Notes: generated by a model from the letters alone, not told the origin. A stretch of DNA of 49,867 bases from SICV01 sp038045265 (GCA_038045265.1 JBBSYL010000024.1:1-49867), one strand, 5' to 3'; numbered from the stretch's first letter, positions 16,602 to 24,500 are shown. Numbers and translations are program-made.

Positions 16602-16635
16602 TAAATAGATTTAAATAAAATAGCAAATTACAACT

Positions 16636-16962
16636 ATGATGAAGAAAACTACATGGGCGATTATAATCTTAATAATCCTAATTCTTTTTTTTATAGGAAT
16701 TAAAAGTTTAATGAAATCTACTATCCAAGTAGTTACATATGGAGAAAATATATTTACGGGAAAATGCGATAGTTTTGCAACTCCTTCCGACCAACCATTC
16801 TATTACAAATCTAGTGCAGCGTGCAATTTCATTTTAACATATCGAGAAATATCTGAACTTTATAACGAGAGTAAAGAAGAGTCTTGCAACAAACTATCTG
16901 CTGAATTAAAAGAAAAAGTATTTGAAAAATTAAAGATCTCCTCCTGTAAGGACATTCCTTAA
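16636..16962 (+). CDS. Small membrane-anchored extracytoplasmic protein
   Basis: 108 aa. One N-terminal membrane helix (about residues 7-26) follows a KK start. A polar domain follows with four cysteines (GKCDSF, AACNF, ESCNK and SSCKD), consistent with two disulfides outside the cell. No family was recognised. TTTAAATA near 16610 gives leaderless spacing to the ATG at 16636 or the adjacent one at 16639. Confidence 0.65.
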   Translation: MMKKTTWAIIILIILILFFIGIKSLMKSTIQVVTYGENIFTGKCDSFATPSDQPFYYKSSAACNFILTYREISELYNESKEESCNKLSAELKEKVFEKLKISSCKDIP

Positions 16963-17008
16963 ACTCATCCTAGCAAAACTTTATTAACCCTCAGAAAAAA
17001 CAGAAAGT

Positions 17009-17365
17009 ATGGACATAATTTATAGAATCGCAAGAAAATAGCTAAAAGTATGTGTAACAAATGATGAAGAATTTGAAGATGCTATACGTATTAAAATTAA
17101 AGATTTCGATTGGGAATTTATTAGAATAAATAACAGAAATGGAACCTACGATGTTATAGGATACTTCGAATTATTACCTAAAATACATAGATATATAGGT
17201 CCAATTAAAGAAAACAGATATTATTATTTATATGAAGGAATAACAAAAAAAGAATGGAATAAATTAGTAATAGATATAGCAAGATCGCCAGAAAAATTAG
17301 AAGAAAAGATCACTAACATTGAGAGAGAGATCTGGGAACAAGCTGACAGAATGGACAATGGCTAA
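17009..17365 (+). pseudogene. Gene interrupted by an in-frame TAG at codon 11
   Basis: The frame reads MDIIYRIARK, TAG (17039-17041), then about 107 sense codons to TAA (17363-17365). The downstream part looks protein-like (WEFIRINNRNGTYDVIGYFE, ITKKEWNKLVIDIARSPEKL) but has no usable internal ATG or GTG. A TTTATTAA box about 26 nt before the ATG is intact. It is therefore a recent nonsense mutant, a read-through gene or a sequence error. The family is unrecognised. Other genes here use TAG as a plain stop, so general recoding is unlikely. Confidence 0.6.
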
Positions 17366-17441
17366 TCCGCCTTCTACAAAATATCAGGCAACTTAATCTC
17401 ATAACCCAAAACCTTTAATATTTTATAAGATTACAATTTAA

Positions 17442-17873
17442 GTGAATAATAGATATTACATAGACACGTGTATTTATTTAAACCTCTGGCAAAAAGAAAT
17501 CAATCCTAAAACAGGATTAAAATTGTGGAAAATAGCCAGAGACTTTTTACAAAAAATAGAAGATAAGGAAAACATAATTCTCTTTTCTGGATTTGTATTA
17601 AAAGAGACATCGTATATTCTAAGGAAAAGCTTTGATGAAAAAAGAAATATCTTTTTAGATAAAAGTAAATTCAAAAAGGTATTTGCGAATCCTGAAGATT
17701 ATGAATATGCAAGAAAATTAGAAAAAGAATTTAACTATGAAATAAGTTTCTTTGATTGCATACATATAGTTTTAACCAAAAAAGAAAAAGCAATTCTTAT
17801 TACAAGAGATGAAAAACTAATAAATTACGGAAAGAGATATTGTAAAGTTAACAAACCAGAAGAATTATTATAA
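17442..17873 (+). CDS. PIN-domain ribonuclease (VapC-like)
   Basis: 143 aa. The acidic PIN residues are visible: YIDTCIYLN (D8), KETSYIL (E about 51), FFDCIHIVLT (D about 104) and ITRDEKL (D about 127). PIN nucleases of this size act as VapC toxins or in RNA processing. It starts with GTG at 17442 behind a TTTTATAAG box. There is no antitoxin on the same strand. An RHH gene converges on it with a 6-nt overlap of the 3' ends, an unusual orientation for a TA pair. Confidence 0.8.
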   Translation: MNNRYYIDTCIYLNLWQKEINPKTGLKLWKIARDFLQKIEDKENIILFSGFVLKETSYILRKSFDEKRNIFLDKSKFKKVFANPEDYEYARKLEKEFNYEISFFDCIHIVLTKKEKAILITRDEKLINYGKRYCKVNKPEELL

Positions 17874-18116
17874 ATTATTTATTTCATCTAGTTCTTTTTT
17901 GCTTATCTTACTGGATAAAGCTCTTCTCGCCTTTCTCACCAATTCAACAGAATTTCCAATTGGACGCACAGTTCCAACTTCTTTCTCCCAAACAAACCTT
18001 CTTACAGCATCTCTTATAACATCCGACCTGTTCGAATATACTCCAAGCTTGACAAAGGAGTCTATTCTCTTAAGCAATTCCTTATTCATTCTTATTTGAA
18101 GCGTATCCATTACCAT
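17868..18116 (-). CDS. Ribbon-helix-helix (CopG-like) DNA-binding protein
   Basis: 82 aa from the ATG at 18116. The RHH core is DTLQIRMNKELLKRIDSFVKLGVYSNRSDVIRDAVRRFV (strand, helix, GxYSNRSD turn, helix). The C-terminal tail is charged. It could be a VapB-type antitoxin for the convergent PIN gene or an unrelated regulator. I chose the start because TTTATATAT centred near 18146 would initiate close to 18116; an in-frame start at 18161 would lie upstream of that transcription start. Confidence 0.75.
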   Translation of the reverse strand: MVMDTLQIRMNKELLKRIDSFVKLGVYSNRSDVIRDAVRRFVWEKEVGTVRPIGNSVELVRKARRALSSKISKKELDEINNL

Positions 18117-18212
18117 AGTAATGTTATTGTAATGTGCATATATAAACATTTTCATCTCCAATGTTTAATTAAAAACCCAAAACCTTTAATACAATATAAT
18201 ATTAAAAAGGAA

Positions 18213-18602
18213 ATGAAATTAACAAAAGAGGATAGAGAAATTATTAAAAAAGCAGAAAAGTTATGGAAAACTAAATACATTTCTAAAAGACATTCAGTTT
18301 CATCTATTCTTGTTTCCAAAAAAGGAAAGGTCTTGGAGGGAATGAGTATGGAATTTGAATGTGGTATAGCTGTTTGTGCTGAACGAGTTGCCATGTTCAA
18401 GATGATGCCTGAAGAAGATGAGATAAAAACTATAATTGCAATGTATGATAACAAGATTATTCCTCCTTGTGGAGTCTGCAGAGAATTAATGTCTGAAATG
18501 AATAAAAAAAATCTAGAAAATACTTGGATAATTGTTTCAAGAAACAAAAAAGTTAAACTTAAAGAGCTCTTAAAATTTGATTGGCAAAAAGTGTTTCAAT
18601 GA
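18213..18602 (+). CDS. Cytidine deaminase-like zinc enzyme
   Basis: 129 aa. The CDA motif is present: CGIAVCAERVA (zinc Cys then the catalytic CAE) and PPCGVCRELM (the two further zinc Cys). Such enzymes convert cytidine or deoxycytidine to the uridine form in pyrimidine salvage. The length matches bacterial CDA. The start at 18213 follows a TTTAATA box about 29 nt upstream. The RHH gene lies divergent upstream. Confidence 0.85.
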   Translation: MKLTKEDREIIKKAEKLWKTKYISKRHSVSSILVSKKGKVLEGMSMEFECGIAVCAERVAMFKMMPEEDEIKTIIAMYDNKIIPPCGVCRELMSEMNKKNLENTWIIVSRNKKVKLKELLKFDWQKVFQ

Positions 18603-18643
18603 ACTAGCGAAACTTTATTAATCCTACAAAACCTGCCTTTTCT

Positions 18644-20011
18644 ATGCTTGATAAACTATCCTCAGTATTAAAGAAAACAACAGATAAGATAGCTAACGCT
18701 ATCTTTCTTGACAAAAATCTCGTAGATAGCATAGTAAAAGACCTTCAAAGAGCTTTGATAGAAGCAGACGTAAACGTTCAATTAGTATTAGAAATATCGA
18801 AGAAAATAAAACAATCAGCTTTAGATGAAAGAATTTCAGGAATAGAAAAGAAAGAACACATAATAAAACTCTTGCACGATGAATTAATCAAACTCTTAGG
18901 AGAAAAGAAAGAAATACAATTAAAGAAACACAATGTCTGGCTTATGTTAGGTTTATATGGGCAAGGAAAAACAACAACAATATCAAAACTTGCAGCATAC
19001 TATTCAAAAAGAGGACATAAAGTATGCGCACTAGGTTTAGACGTTCATCGCCCAGCAGCATCAGACCAACTCCAGCAATTATGTAACAAATTAAACATTC
19101 AATGCTTCATAAACAAAGAAGAAAAATCAGCAAGTAAGATATACAAACAATTCCAAAAAGAATTAGACAAATATGAAATAGTAATTATAGACACTGCAGG
19201 AAGAGATGCTTTATCAGAAGACTTAATTAAAGAAATAAAAGACATAAACAAACTTGCAAAACCTACTGAATCTTTACTAGTCATGTCCGCAGATGTCGGA
19301 CAAACAGCTAAGCTTCAAGCTTCCAAATTCAAAGAGGCTGTAGACATTTCAGGAGTAGTCATAACGAAGATGGACTCCACAGCAAAAGCAGGAGGCGCAT
19401 TAACTGCCTGTGCAGAAGTTCAATCACCTGTAGTATTTTTAGGAGTAGGAGAAAAACCCTCTGACTTAGAATCTTTCGACCCAGAATCCTTCTTATCAAG
19501 ACTTTTAGGAATGGGAGACTTAAAAGCATTAATAGAAAAAATACACTCTGTAGTCGATAAAGATAAAATAGAAGAGCAACAGAGAAAATTACAGGCAGGT
19601 AAATTTACTCTTGACGACCTTGCTTCACAATTAGATTCTCTAAGCTCGATGGGAGGATTTGATAAATTAATGACTATGATTCCAGGCTTAGGAAAAGCAA
19701 AAGAAAAGATTTCAAGCGAACAATTAGAAACACAAGAAAATAAAGTAAAACACTGGAAGCACGCAATCTCAAGCATGACAAAAGAAGAAAAAGAAAATCC
19801 TGAATTAATGGAAAAGCAAACTTCAAGACTTCAAAGAATTTCTCATGGTTCTGGAGTATCAACAACAGATATCAGAGCGTTAATCAAACAATACAAATTG
19901 CTTAAAGAAATGACTCAAATGGGCAATAGTAAAGACTTATCTTCAGGCGAGTTAGATCAAAAGACAATGATGAAACTTGCTAAGAAATTCGCAAGGAAAG
20001 TTAAATTCTAA
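18644..20011 (+). CDS. srp54: Signal recognition particle protein SRP54
   Basis: 455 aa. GTPase subunit of SRP that binds signal sequences and 7S RNA. The N domain is 1-85. The G domain has GLYGQGKTTTISKLA, DVHRPAASDQL, DTAGRDAL, TKMDSTAKAGGAL and GVGEKPSDL. The M domain (about 300-455) carries FTLDDLASQLDSL, GMGDLK and GSGVSTTDIRALIKQYK. A TTTATTAA box lies about 30 nt before the ATG. A degraded-looking echo of its 3' end (frame ending KFAKKVKF) lies at 21362-21391. Confidence 0.97.
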   Translation: MLDKLSSVLKKTTDKIANAIFLDKNLVDSIVKDLQRALIEADVNVQLVLEISKKIKQSALDERISGIEKKEHIIKLLHDELIKLLGEKKEIQLKKHNVWLMLGLYGQGKTTTISKLAAYYSKRGHKVCALGLDVHRPAASDQLQQLCNKLNIQCFINKEEKSASKIYKQFQKELDKYEIVIIDTAGRDALSEDLIKEIKDINKLAKPTESLLVMSADVGQTAKLQASKFKEAVDISGVVITKMDSTAKAGGALTACAEVQSPVVFLGVGEKPSDLESFDPESFLSRLLGMGDLKALIEKIHSVVDKDKIEEQQRKLQAGKFTLDDLASQLDSLSSMGGFDKLMTMIPGLGKAKEKISSEQLETQENKVKHWKHAISSMTKEEKENPELMEKQTSRLQRISHGSGVSTTDIRALIKQYKLLKEMTQMGNSKDLSSGELDQKTMMKLAKKFARKVKF

Positions 20012-20013
20012 AC

Positions 20014-20496
20014 ATGGCGACATTAGACATAATCATAGGTGGCCTAATTGGAGTAATTGGAACAATAATTGGCGGTCTAATCTCCTCAAGGAAAAATTAC
20101 AAATTTAATAAAAATCTAATGCTTGATAAATTATTATTTAAAAGAAAAATAAGATTAATGGAAGAAGTCTCTTACTTGATAAGTAAAAAATACTCTGCAA
20201 TAAAGTCAATAGTAAAAGAGAACATAAATAAAATCAACCAAAAGAATTTTGTAGAAAAACTACAAACCTTAAAGAAAAATTTAGATATAGACAAGCACAT
20301 GTTATATTCAAGAGATACAGAATTATATGCAAGGCTTATAGAATTTGAAGAAATAATCGTAAGATTATTAGAAAAAATCAATAATAATTTTGAAGAAAAA
20401 ATAAATTTAGATAACAATTTAGGGAGTTTACTGAAAAATTTAGATAGGATATATCTAGAAATTTCAAATAAAATAAGAAAGGAAATTAAAATATGA
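20014..20496 (+). CDS. Membrane-anchored coiled-coil protein, unknown
   Basis: 160 aa. The N-terminal segment has glycine-zipper character (GGLIGVIGTIIGGLISS, residues about 9-25). It is followed by a basic stretch and a long Lys/Glu helical, probably coiled-coil region. It starts 2 nt after the SRP54 stop and overlaps the Bud32 fragment by ATGA. It lies inside the segment bounded by the SRP54-tail and Bud32 repeats, so it may have arrived with that segment. Confidence 0.6.
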   Translation: MATLDIIIGGLIGVIGTIIGGLISSRKNYKFNKNLMLDKLLFKRKIRLMEEVSYLISKKYSAIKSIVKENINKINQKNFVEKLQTLKKNLDIDKHMLYSRDTELYARLIEFEEIIVRLLEKINNNFEEKINLDNNLGSLLKNLDRIYLEISNKIRKEIKI

Positions 20497-20501
20497 ATAA
20501 C

Positions 20502-20635
20502 ATGAAACTAATAGCGCAAGGAGCAGAAGCACTAATCAAACAATCAAAACAAGGAATACTAAAAGACAGAATTGTGAAATCCTATCGCCTTCCACAATTA
20601 GACAATAAGCTAAGAAAACAAAGAACAAGAACAGA
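20502..20635 (+). repeat. 134-nt perfect direct repeat, copy 1
   Basis: Identical to 21754-21887. It lies upstream of the VapBC cassette. Confidence 0.95.
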
Positions 20636-20667
20636 GGTAAAGTTGCTAACCAAAACCTTTAAATATA

Positions 20668-20686
20668 GTCATACCTCAAGTATGAC
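20668..20686 (+). promoter_or_regulatory. VapB operator between TATA box and start codon
   Basis: GTCATAC-CTCAA-GTATGAC is a perfect 7-bp inverted repeat. It lies between TTTAAATATA (20659-20667) and the vapB ATG (20687), covering the expected transcription start. This is a standard position for autorepression by the AbrB-type antitoxin. Confidence 0.65.
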
Positions 20687-20959
20687 ATGGTAGAACTTAA
20701 AGTAACACTTGGCTCAAAAGGACAAGTAGTAATTCCTAAAATTCTTAGAGAATACTTCAAACTTTATCCTAATCAAGGAGCAATGATGAAATCAACCGAT
20801 GAGGGAGTATTAATAATGAAAAATGAAGATAATATTATAGAAAAACTAAAAGAAATAGCAGAAGAAGCTTCAAAAAACAGAAAAGGTAAGCCCTTTAAGT
20901 ATGATAAAAAAGAATTCTATGAACAATATGACAAAAGAGCAAAAAGAGCAGGACTTTAA
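20687..20959 (+). CDS. vapB: AbrB/SpoVT-family antitoxin (VapB)
   Basis: 90 aa. The swapped-hairpin AbrB fold is visible as VTLGSKGQVVIPKILREYFKLYPNQGAMM (residues about 6-34). The charged tail would bind the toxin. Its end overlaps the start of the VapC gene. The box TTTAAATATA gives leaderless initiation, with a palindromic operator over the start site. Confidence 0.87.
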   Translation: MVELKVTLGSKGQVVIPKILREYFKLYPNQGAMMKSTDEGVLIMKNEDNIIEKLKEIAEEASKNRKGKPFKYDKKEFYEQYDKRAKRAGL

Positions 20960-21362
20960 AGTCTACATAGACAGCAATGTTATTATTTATGCAACCTTGA
21001 ATAAAGATGAAATTGGAGATAAAGCAAGAGAAATAATATCAAAAATAAAAAATGGAGATTATAAAGCATATACTTCTGTTTTAACAATTGACGAATTATT
21101 ATGGAATGCTAAAAAAGAAATAGGCAGAGAGAAATCAGCAGATATCGCAAAAGATTTTCTTTCGTTAATTAATCTTGAATGTCTTGATACCAATAAAGAA
21201 ATAATATTGACCTCTATTGAAATATATAAAAACGAAAAGTTAGACCCTCGAGATGCGATACACTTAGCATCTATGCGAGTAAAGAACATAAAGATAATTA
21301 TCAGTTCAGACTCAGACTTTGATAAAATAAATGGCATAAAACGCATTGATTTTTCTAAATGA
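20928..21362 (+). CDS. vapC: PIN-domain toxin VapC
   Basis: 144 aa. The PIN active site is visible: KVYIDSNVIIYA (D), LTIDELLW (E), DPRDAIHLASM (D) and SSDSDFD (D). VapC toxins are Mg-dependent RNases, often cutting tRNA. It overlaps vapB by 32 nt. Starts at 20919 or 20901 are also in frame. Immediately after its stop lie a few codons resembling the SRP54 C-terminus. Confidence 0.87.
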   Translation: MTKEQKEQDFKVYIDSNVIIYATLNKDEIGDKAREIISKIKNGDYKAYTSVLTIDELLWNAKKEIGREKSADIAKDFLSLINLECLDTNKEIILTSIEIYKNEKLDPRDAIHLASMRVKNIKIIISSDSDFDKINGIKRIDFSK

Positions 21363-21391
21363 TAAAATTTGCTAAGAAGGTGAAGTTTTAA
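21362..21391 (+). pseudogene. Echo of the SRP54 C-terminus
   Basis: The frame encodes IKFAKKVKF and stop, resembling MKLAKKFARKVKF at the true SRP54 end (19971-20011). AAA-TTTGCTAAGAA corresponds to AAA-CTTGCTAAGAA, followed by a 9-nt gap and changed bases. It is short, so chance is possible. Its place before the 101-aa gene and bud32 suggests the old SRP54-bud32 junction. Confidence 0.4.
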
Positions 21392-21397
21392 AAATAA

Positions 21398-21703
21398 TTA
21401 TTTGGACATTCCTTCATAAAATATTCTATACGCCCTATCCCAAACCTCCGCTTCCACATAACCTTCAACGACTATATGCTTCCTATACATTTCATTAAGA
21501 GCATTATAGGCAGGCATCTTATCCTGGCTTCCTTCTCTTCCAATAACATGGAGAGTCTCCCCATCAGCAGAAAGACTAATTGGTAAAATACCATGATCTC
21601 TCGCCACAGGAGGGCTTACCCAGAAAAGTATCTTATTCGCTGGCGCTTCACTTAAAAATGCACGAAGGTCTTTTTTGAACTTTCTTCTATTAGCTTTAGA
21701 CAT
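21398..21703 (-). CDS. Small conserved-looking protein of unknown function
   Basis: 101 aa, with a basic N-terminus (KANRRKFKKDLRAFL), an alpha/beta-like middle (KILFWVSPPVARDHGILPISLSADGETLHVIG) and a C-terminal helix with HIVVEGYVEAEVWDRAYRIFYEG. No cysteines or signal peptide. TTTAAATA at 21711-21718 gives a short-leader start. It is divergent from bud32. The family was not recognised. Confidence 0.6.
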   Translation of the reverse strand: MSKANRRKFKKDLRAFLSEAPANKILFWVSPPVARDHGILPISLSADGETLHVIGREGSQDKMPAYNALNEMYRKHIVVEGYVEAEVWDRAYRIFYEGMSK

Positions 21704-21753
21704 ATAAAATATTTAAATTGAGGATTTATAAACATTTGAGTGCTGAAAAGTAT

Positions 21754-21887
21754 ATGAAACTAATAGCGCAAGGAGCAGAAGCACTAATCAAACAATCAAA
21801 ACAAGGAATACTAAAAGACAGAATTGTGAAATCCTATCGCCTTCCACAATTAGACAATAAGCTAAGAAAACAAAGAACAAGAACAGA
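21754..21887 (+). repeat. 134-nt perfect direct repeat, copy 2
   Basis: Identical to 20502-20635. This is the copy within the intact bud32 gene. Confidence 0.95.
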
Positions 21888-22410
21888 AGTAAGATTATTA
21901 ACCAAAGCATCACAAATTATCCCCGCCCCAAATGTCCTCTCTTCAAATGATTATCAAATAACTCTAGAAAACATTAAAGGTAAAAAGCTTTCTCAATATC
22001 TAGACAAACTAAAAAACAAAAAGCAGATAGCAAATCTAATCGGGAAAAGCATAGCAAAACTTCATGATAATAATATTATTCACGGTGATTTAACTACAAG
22101 TAACATGATTTATGCAAATAAAAAGAAAAATAATAAATCAAATAAACTATCAAACCAGATTATCGATAACAATTCTCCTAAAGTCTACATGATCGATTTC
22201 GGCTTAGGATTTTCATCTGCAAGAGTGGAGGATAAAGCTACTGACTTACATGTACTAAAAGAAGCCCTAGAAGCAAAACATCACAAATTTTCAGATGAAT
22301 TATGGCATGCAATTATTCATTCATATAAAAATAATTCAATTCATTCTCATTTAATTCTAAAACAGCTAGAAAAAGTTGAAACCAGGGGCAGGTATAAACA
22401 GCAATACTAA
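21754..22410 (+). CDS. bud32: KEOPS-associated kinase Bud32
   Basis: 218 aa, the usual size of stand-alone archaeal Bud32. It is an atypical kinase/ATPase of the KEOPS complex that makes t6A37 in ANN-decoding tRNAs. Visible features are the N-terminal LIAQGAEALI, RLPQLD and RKQRTRTE, the catalytic loop HGDLTTSNM (about 112-120) and the metal-binding MIDFGLGF. The C-terminus is basic and ends YKQQY. TTTATAAA at 21724-21731 fixes this start at leaderless spacing. Its first 134 nt are duplicated at 20502. Confidence 0.93.
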   Translation: MKLIAQGAEALIKQSKQGILKDRIVKSYRLPQLDNKLRKQRTRTEVRLLTKASQIIPAPNVLSSNDYQITLENIKGKKLSQYLDKLKNKKQIANLIGKSIAKLHDNNIIHGDLTTSNMIYANKKKNNKSNKLSNQIIDNNSPKVYMIDFGLGFSSARVEDKATDLHVLKEALEAKHHKFSDELWHAIIHSYKNNSIHSHLILKQLEKVETRGRYKQQY

Positions 22411-22447
22411 AACCTTTTAAATCTCCCAAATTCCATTATAATCATAT

Positions 22448-22520
22448 AGCCCTGTAGTCTAGTGGTCAATGACGATGGCCTTTGGCGCCGTAAACCCCGG
22501 TTCGAATCCGGGCAGGGCTA
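22448..22520 (+). tRNA. tRNA-Gln (anticodon TTG)
   Basis: The acceptor AGCCCTG/CAGGGCT is perfect. The anticodon arm is ATGGC-CTTTGGC-GCCGT and the T arm CCCGG-TTCGAAT-CCGGG. The discriminator is A and CCA is not encoded. No intron. Confidence 0.93.
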
Positions 22521-22528
22521 TTTTAAAA

Positions 22529-23005
22529 ATGAAGACAATATTAGTAAATCCTAACGAAGTAATAACAAGCAACTAGAACTTCTTGCATAGCAAATCTGCA
22601 TTTAATAAATACCTCAAGCTACATAAAAGCAAAAAGAGTCAAATAATCTCGCCAGTTCCATTAACTCCAATTAATTTAATTGAGAATCATTTTAATGATA
22701 AACAAAAACAAATCTTCAATAGTTTCAAATCGACACATAAAGAGGTAAAATACTTTCTACTCGATGGAAGCCATAGAACTACTGCAGCAGATGTAACAAA
22801 AAACAAGATAAAGGCAATAATAATCGAAAATAATGAGGATATAAAAAAAGCATTAAAAATGAAAGAGGAAGGAAAAATAAAATCGTGGAGATTAGGAAAT
22901 AATATGAATAGGATTATATCGAATCTTTTAGAGCATTTCAAAGACAAACCAGGATTTCAAACAGTTGAAGAAAAAACAAAGACAATTAAGATTAATCAAA
23001 ACTAA
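22529..23005 (+). pseudogene. ParB-nuclease-like gene with an in-frame TAG at codon 16
   Basis: The frame starts MKTILVNPNEVITSN, hits TAG (22574-22576), then continues NFLHSKSAFNKYL for about 140 codons to 23005. The central KEVKYFLLDGSHRTTAADVTKNKIKAIIIE resembles the DGxHR core of ParB/Srx-type domains. A TTG at 22583 could restart translation at 140 aa. It lies 8 nt behind tRNA-Gln. It is either inactivated, suppressed or started late. Function is unknown. Confidence 0.6.
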
Positions 23006-23334
23006 GAAACATTAAACTTTTCTCTTAACCATTCAACAAGCAAGGGCTGGGACTCATAAACTTGATCAGTAATAGAATCAATTTCTCCCTCAATCCTTGT
23101 ATACTCTCCTTCAGGCAAACGCCTCATTCTTCCAGCATATTTTCTATAATTCTCTCCAAAATGCAAACACTCATGTATAACAGCTTTGATTTTTTCATCA
23201 GTAGACAAAGCGTCATTGATTCTTACAAGATAATGATCTCCTTCATCTAACACTTCTCCTCTAATAGATAATGGTACAATCTGAAGCCCGGTTTTCTTCC
23301 TTCTCAAGAATTGAAAGCCATCATAAAATCCCAT
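23002..23334 (-). CDS. Small HExxH zinc-peptidase-like protein
   Basis: 110 aa from the ATG at 23334 (a GTG at 23346 is also in frame). AVIHECLHFGENYRKYAG contains an HExxH zinc motif. The downstream IEGEIDSITDQVY offers a third-ligand Glu, the layout of minimal gluzincin or ImmA/IrrE-like domains. No signal peptide, so it is intracellular. It uses a TAG stop and its end overlaps that of the broken ParB-like gene by 4 nt. TATATAAAT upstream near 23367 is the likely box. Its target is unknown. Confidence 0.65.
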   Translation of the reverse strand: MGFYDGFQFLRRKKTGLQIVPLSIRGEVLDEGDHYLVRINDALSTDEKIKAVIHECLHFGENYRKYAGRMRRLPEGEYTRIEGEIDSITDQVYESQPLLVEWLREKFNVS

Positions 23335-23381
23335 AAAAACTAACACTAAAAAGCATTAATAAATTTATATATAATCAAATC

Positions 23382-23525
23382 CTAAACTTTTATCCCAGAA
23401 TCCTTGGGGTGTTTGTCATGCTGATCCATCTCTCCAGCATTAAGGCAATCCCAGCATGGACGAACAGTTCCATCTTTCTGCATAATTCTCTTGCTTCCTC
23501 TGCATTTAGGATATTCCCTCTGCAT
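23382..23525 (-). CDS. Short Cys-containing (putative zinc) protein
   Basis: 47 aa: MQREYPKCRGSKRIMQKD, then GTVRPCWDCLNAGEMDQHDKH and a short tail. One Cys, a CxxC pair and nearby His residues suggest a tiny zinc-binding fold. TTTTAATG centred near 23551 lies 26 nt before the ATG, matching local leaderless promoters. A different frame over the same DNA is also open, so the call is tentative. Confidence 0.42.
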   Translation of the reverse strand: MQREYPKCRGSKRIMQKDGTVRPCWDCLNAGEMDQHDKHPKDSGIKV

Positions 23526-23593
23526 ACAAATCGAAACAAATCGTACATTAAAAGTTTTATTGTACTGAAAAACAAAGAAATTATTTAGTTAAT

Positions 23594-24169
23594 CTATATA
23601 CTTTTCTGCTCAAAACTCTCTTTCTTCTTAACAATTTCGAGCATTCTTATTTCACTCAAAGACAAAGGATAAATCTTCTTTAGCTTAACTGCTATTTCTT
23701 TCTGCAATTTATTCGTCATAATGTCTGTAAAAATCTCTTTAGTCATTTTTGGAGTAGCAAAACCTACTATCAAATCCCTTGCAACATTTCTTAATTCTCT
23801 TCTTATAGCCCTTGAAACTTTATTTCTTGTAACAAGCAATGGCTTCACAATTAGTTCATTATCCTTGCATTTAACCTTAAATGAGTCTTCTACATAATCT
23901 GTCCCCTTTCTCACTGCTTTCCTAAGATAAACATTTAGTATGCTCGCACTTACAGGCTCTGCAATCAATTCTCCATTTTCTAATTTGACTTTCATTTTAA
24001 GTTCCATATTTTTACCTCTTAAGTTCTTGCTTAAATCTATCTTAATCATCTTACCTTCAAGCTCATCAGCAGATGTTGCATACAACGATACATTAGCCGC
24101 AGTCATAGGTACCTTAACTTCGAAGAACTGCTTTTGTACATTTTTATTTTTTATTTTTTGTTCTGCCAT
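23594..24169 (-). CDS. rps3ae: Small ribosomal subunit protein eS1 (S3Ae)
   Basis: 191 aa. Motifs of archaeal eS1 are visible: KKQFFEVKVPMTAA-like start, GKMIKIDLSKNLRGKNMEL, LRKAVRKGTDYVEDSF, RNKVSRAIRRELR and the C-terminal KLKKIYPLSLSEIRMLEIV. It lies at the platform of the small subunit near the mRNA exit. It begins 1 nt after eL42 on the same strand, a two-gene ribosomal operon. Confidence 0.95.
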   Translation of the reverse strand: MAEQKIKNKNVQKQFFEVKVPMTAANVSLYATSADELEGKMIKIDLSKNLRGKNMELKMKVKLENGELIAEPVSASILNVYLRKAVRKGTDYVEDSFKVKCKDNELIVKPLLVTRNKVSRAIRRELRNVARDLIVGFATPKMTKEIFTDIMTNKLQKEIAVKLKKIYPLSLSEIRMLEIVKKKESFEQKSI

Positions 24170-24170
24170 T

Positions 24171-24500
24171 TTACTTGCTTACCTTTTCTCCTATTACTAT
24201 TCTTGAAGACCTTATAGCCTTCTTTATTCCTTTTTGCTTATTACATACCTTACACTTATACATTACAGATATTCTCTTTGTGGTTTTTACCTTACTCTTT
24301 CTATCCTTTACTGCTGGCTTGCTAAACCTTCCAAGATTTCCAAATCCAGATTTATAACTTCTACTTTTAACTCTTCCAGAACCCCATCTAGACATAGGGT
24401 GCGCTGAGCTTCTAGATCTCTGTTTTGCAGTAGAAACTGTCTGTGTAGTATGCTTTCTGCAATATGGGCAGTACCTTTTAGTTTCTTTTGGTAGTTTCAT
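24171..24500 (-). CDS. rpl44e: Large ribosomal subunit protein eL42 (L44e)
   Basis: 109 aa from MKLPKETKRYCPYCRKHT, the conserved family start. Zinc ribbon CPYC and CKVC, with the basic GxGRVKSRSYKSGFGNLGRFSKPA region between, near the ribosomal E site. TTTAAT centred near 24523 gives leaderless spacing to this ATG. An in-frame extension to 24578/24581 adds 26-27 acidic residues and has its own TTTTAAAA box 25 nt upstream, so a longer isoform cannot be excluded. Confidence 0.93.
   Translation of the reverse strand: MKLPKETKRYCPYCRKHTTQTVSTAKQRSRSSAHPMSRWGSGRVKSRSYKSGFGNLGRFSKPAVKDRKSKVKTTKRISVMYKCKVCNKQKGIKKAIRSSRIVIGEKVSK

Larger units (their letters stand above)
20493..20693 (+). pseudogene. 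Truncated N-terminal copy of bud32
   Basis: Bases 20502-20635 are identical to 21754-21887, the start of the intact bud32 gene. The next 21 bases still encode EVKLLTK but with synonymous and conservative changes. The frame then runs into the VapB promoter and stops at TAG 20691-20693. The kinase catalytic region is absent. It is a recombination remnant rather than a gene. Confidence 0.85.

Noticed and set aside
17039..22576. General reassignment of TAG to an amino acid
   Set aside because: TAG ends GINS, the HExxH protein, RPA-like, TrmB and the 190-aa gene in normal positions, and no CUA-anticodon tRNA is seen in this window.
23390..23575. 61-aa minus-strand frame MFFSTIKLLMYDLFRF...
   Set aside because: It overlaps the more plausible Cys-containing 47-aa frame and has no recognisable pattern.
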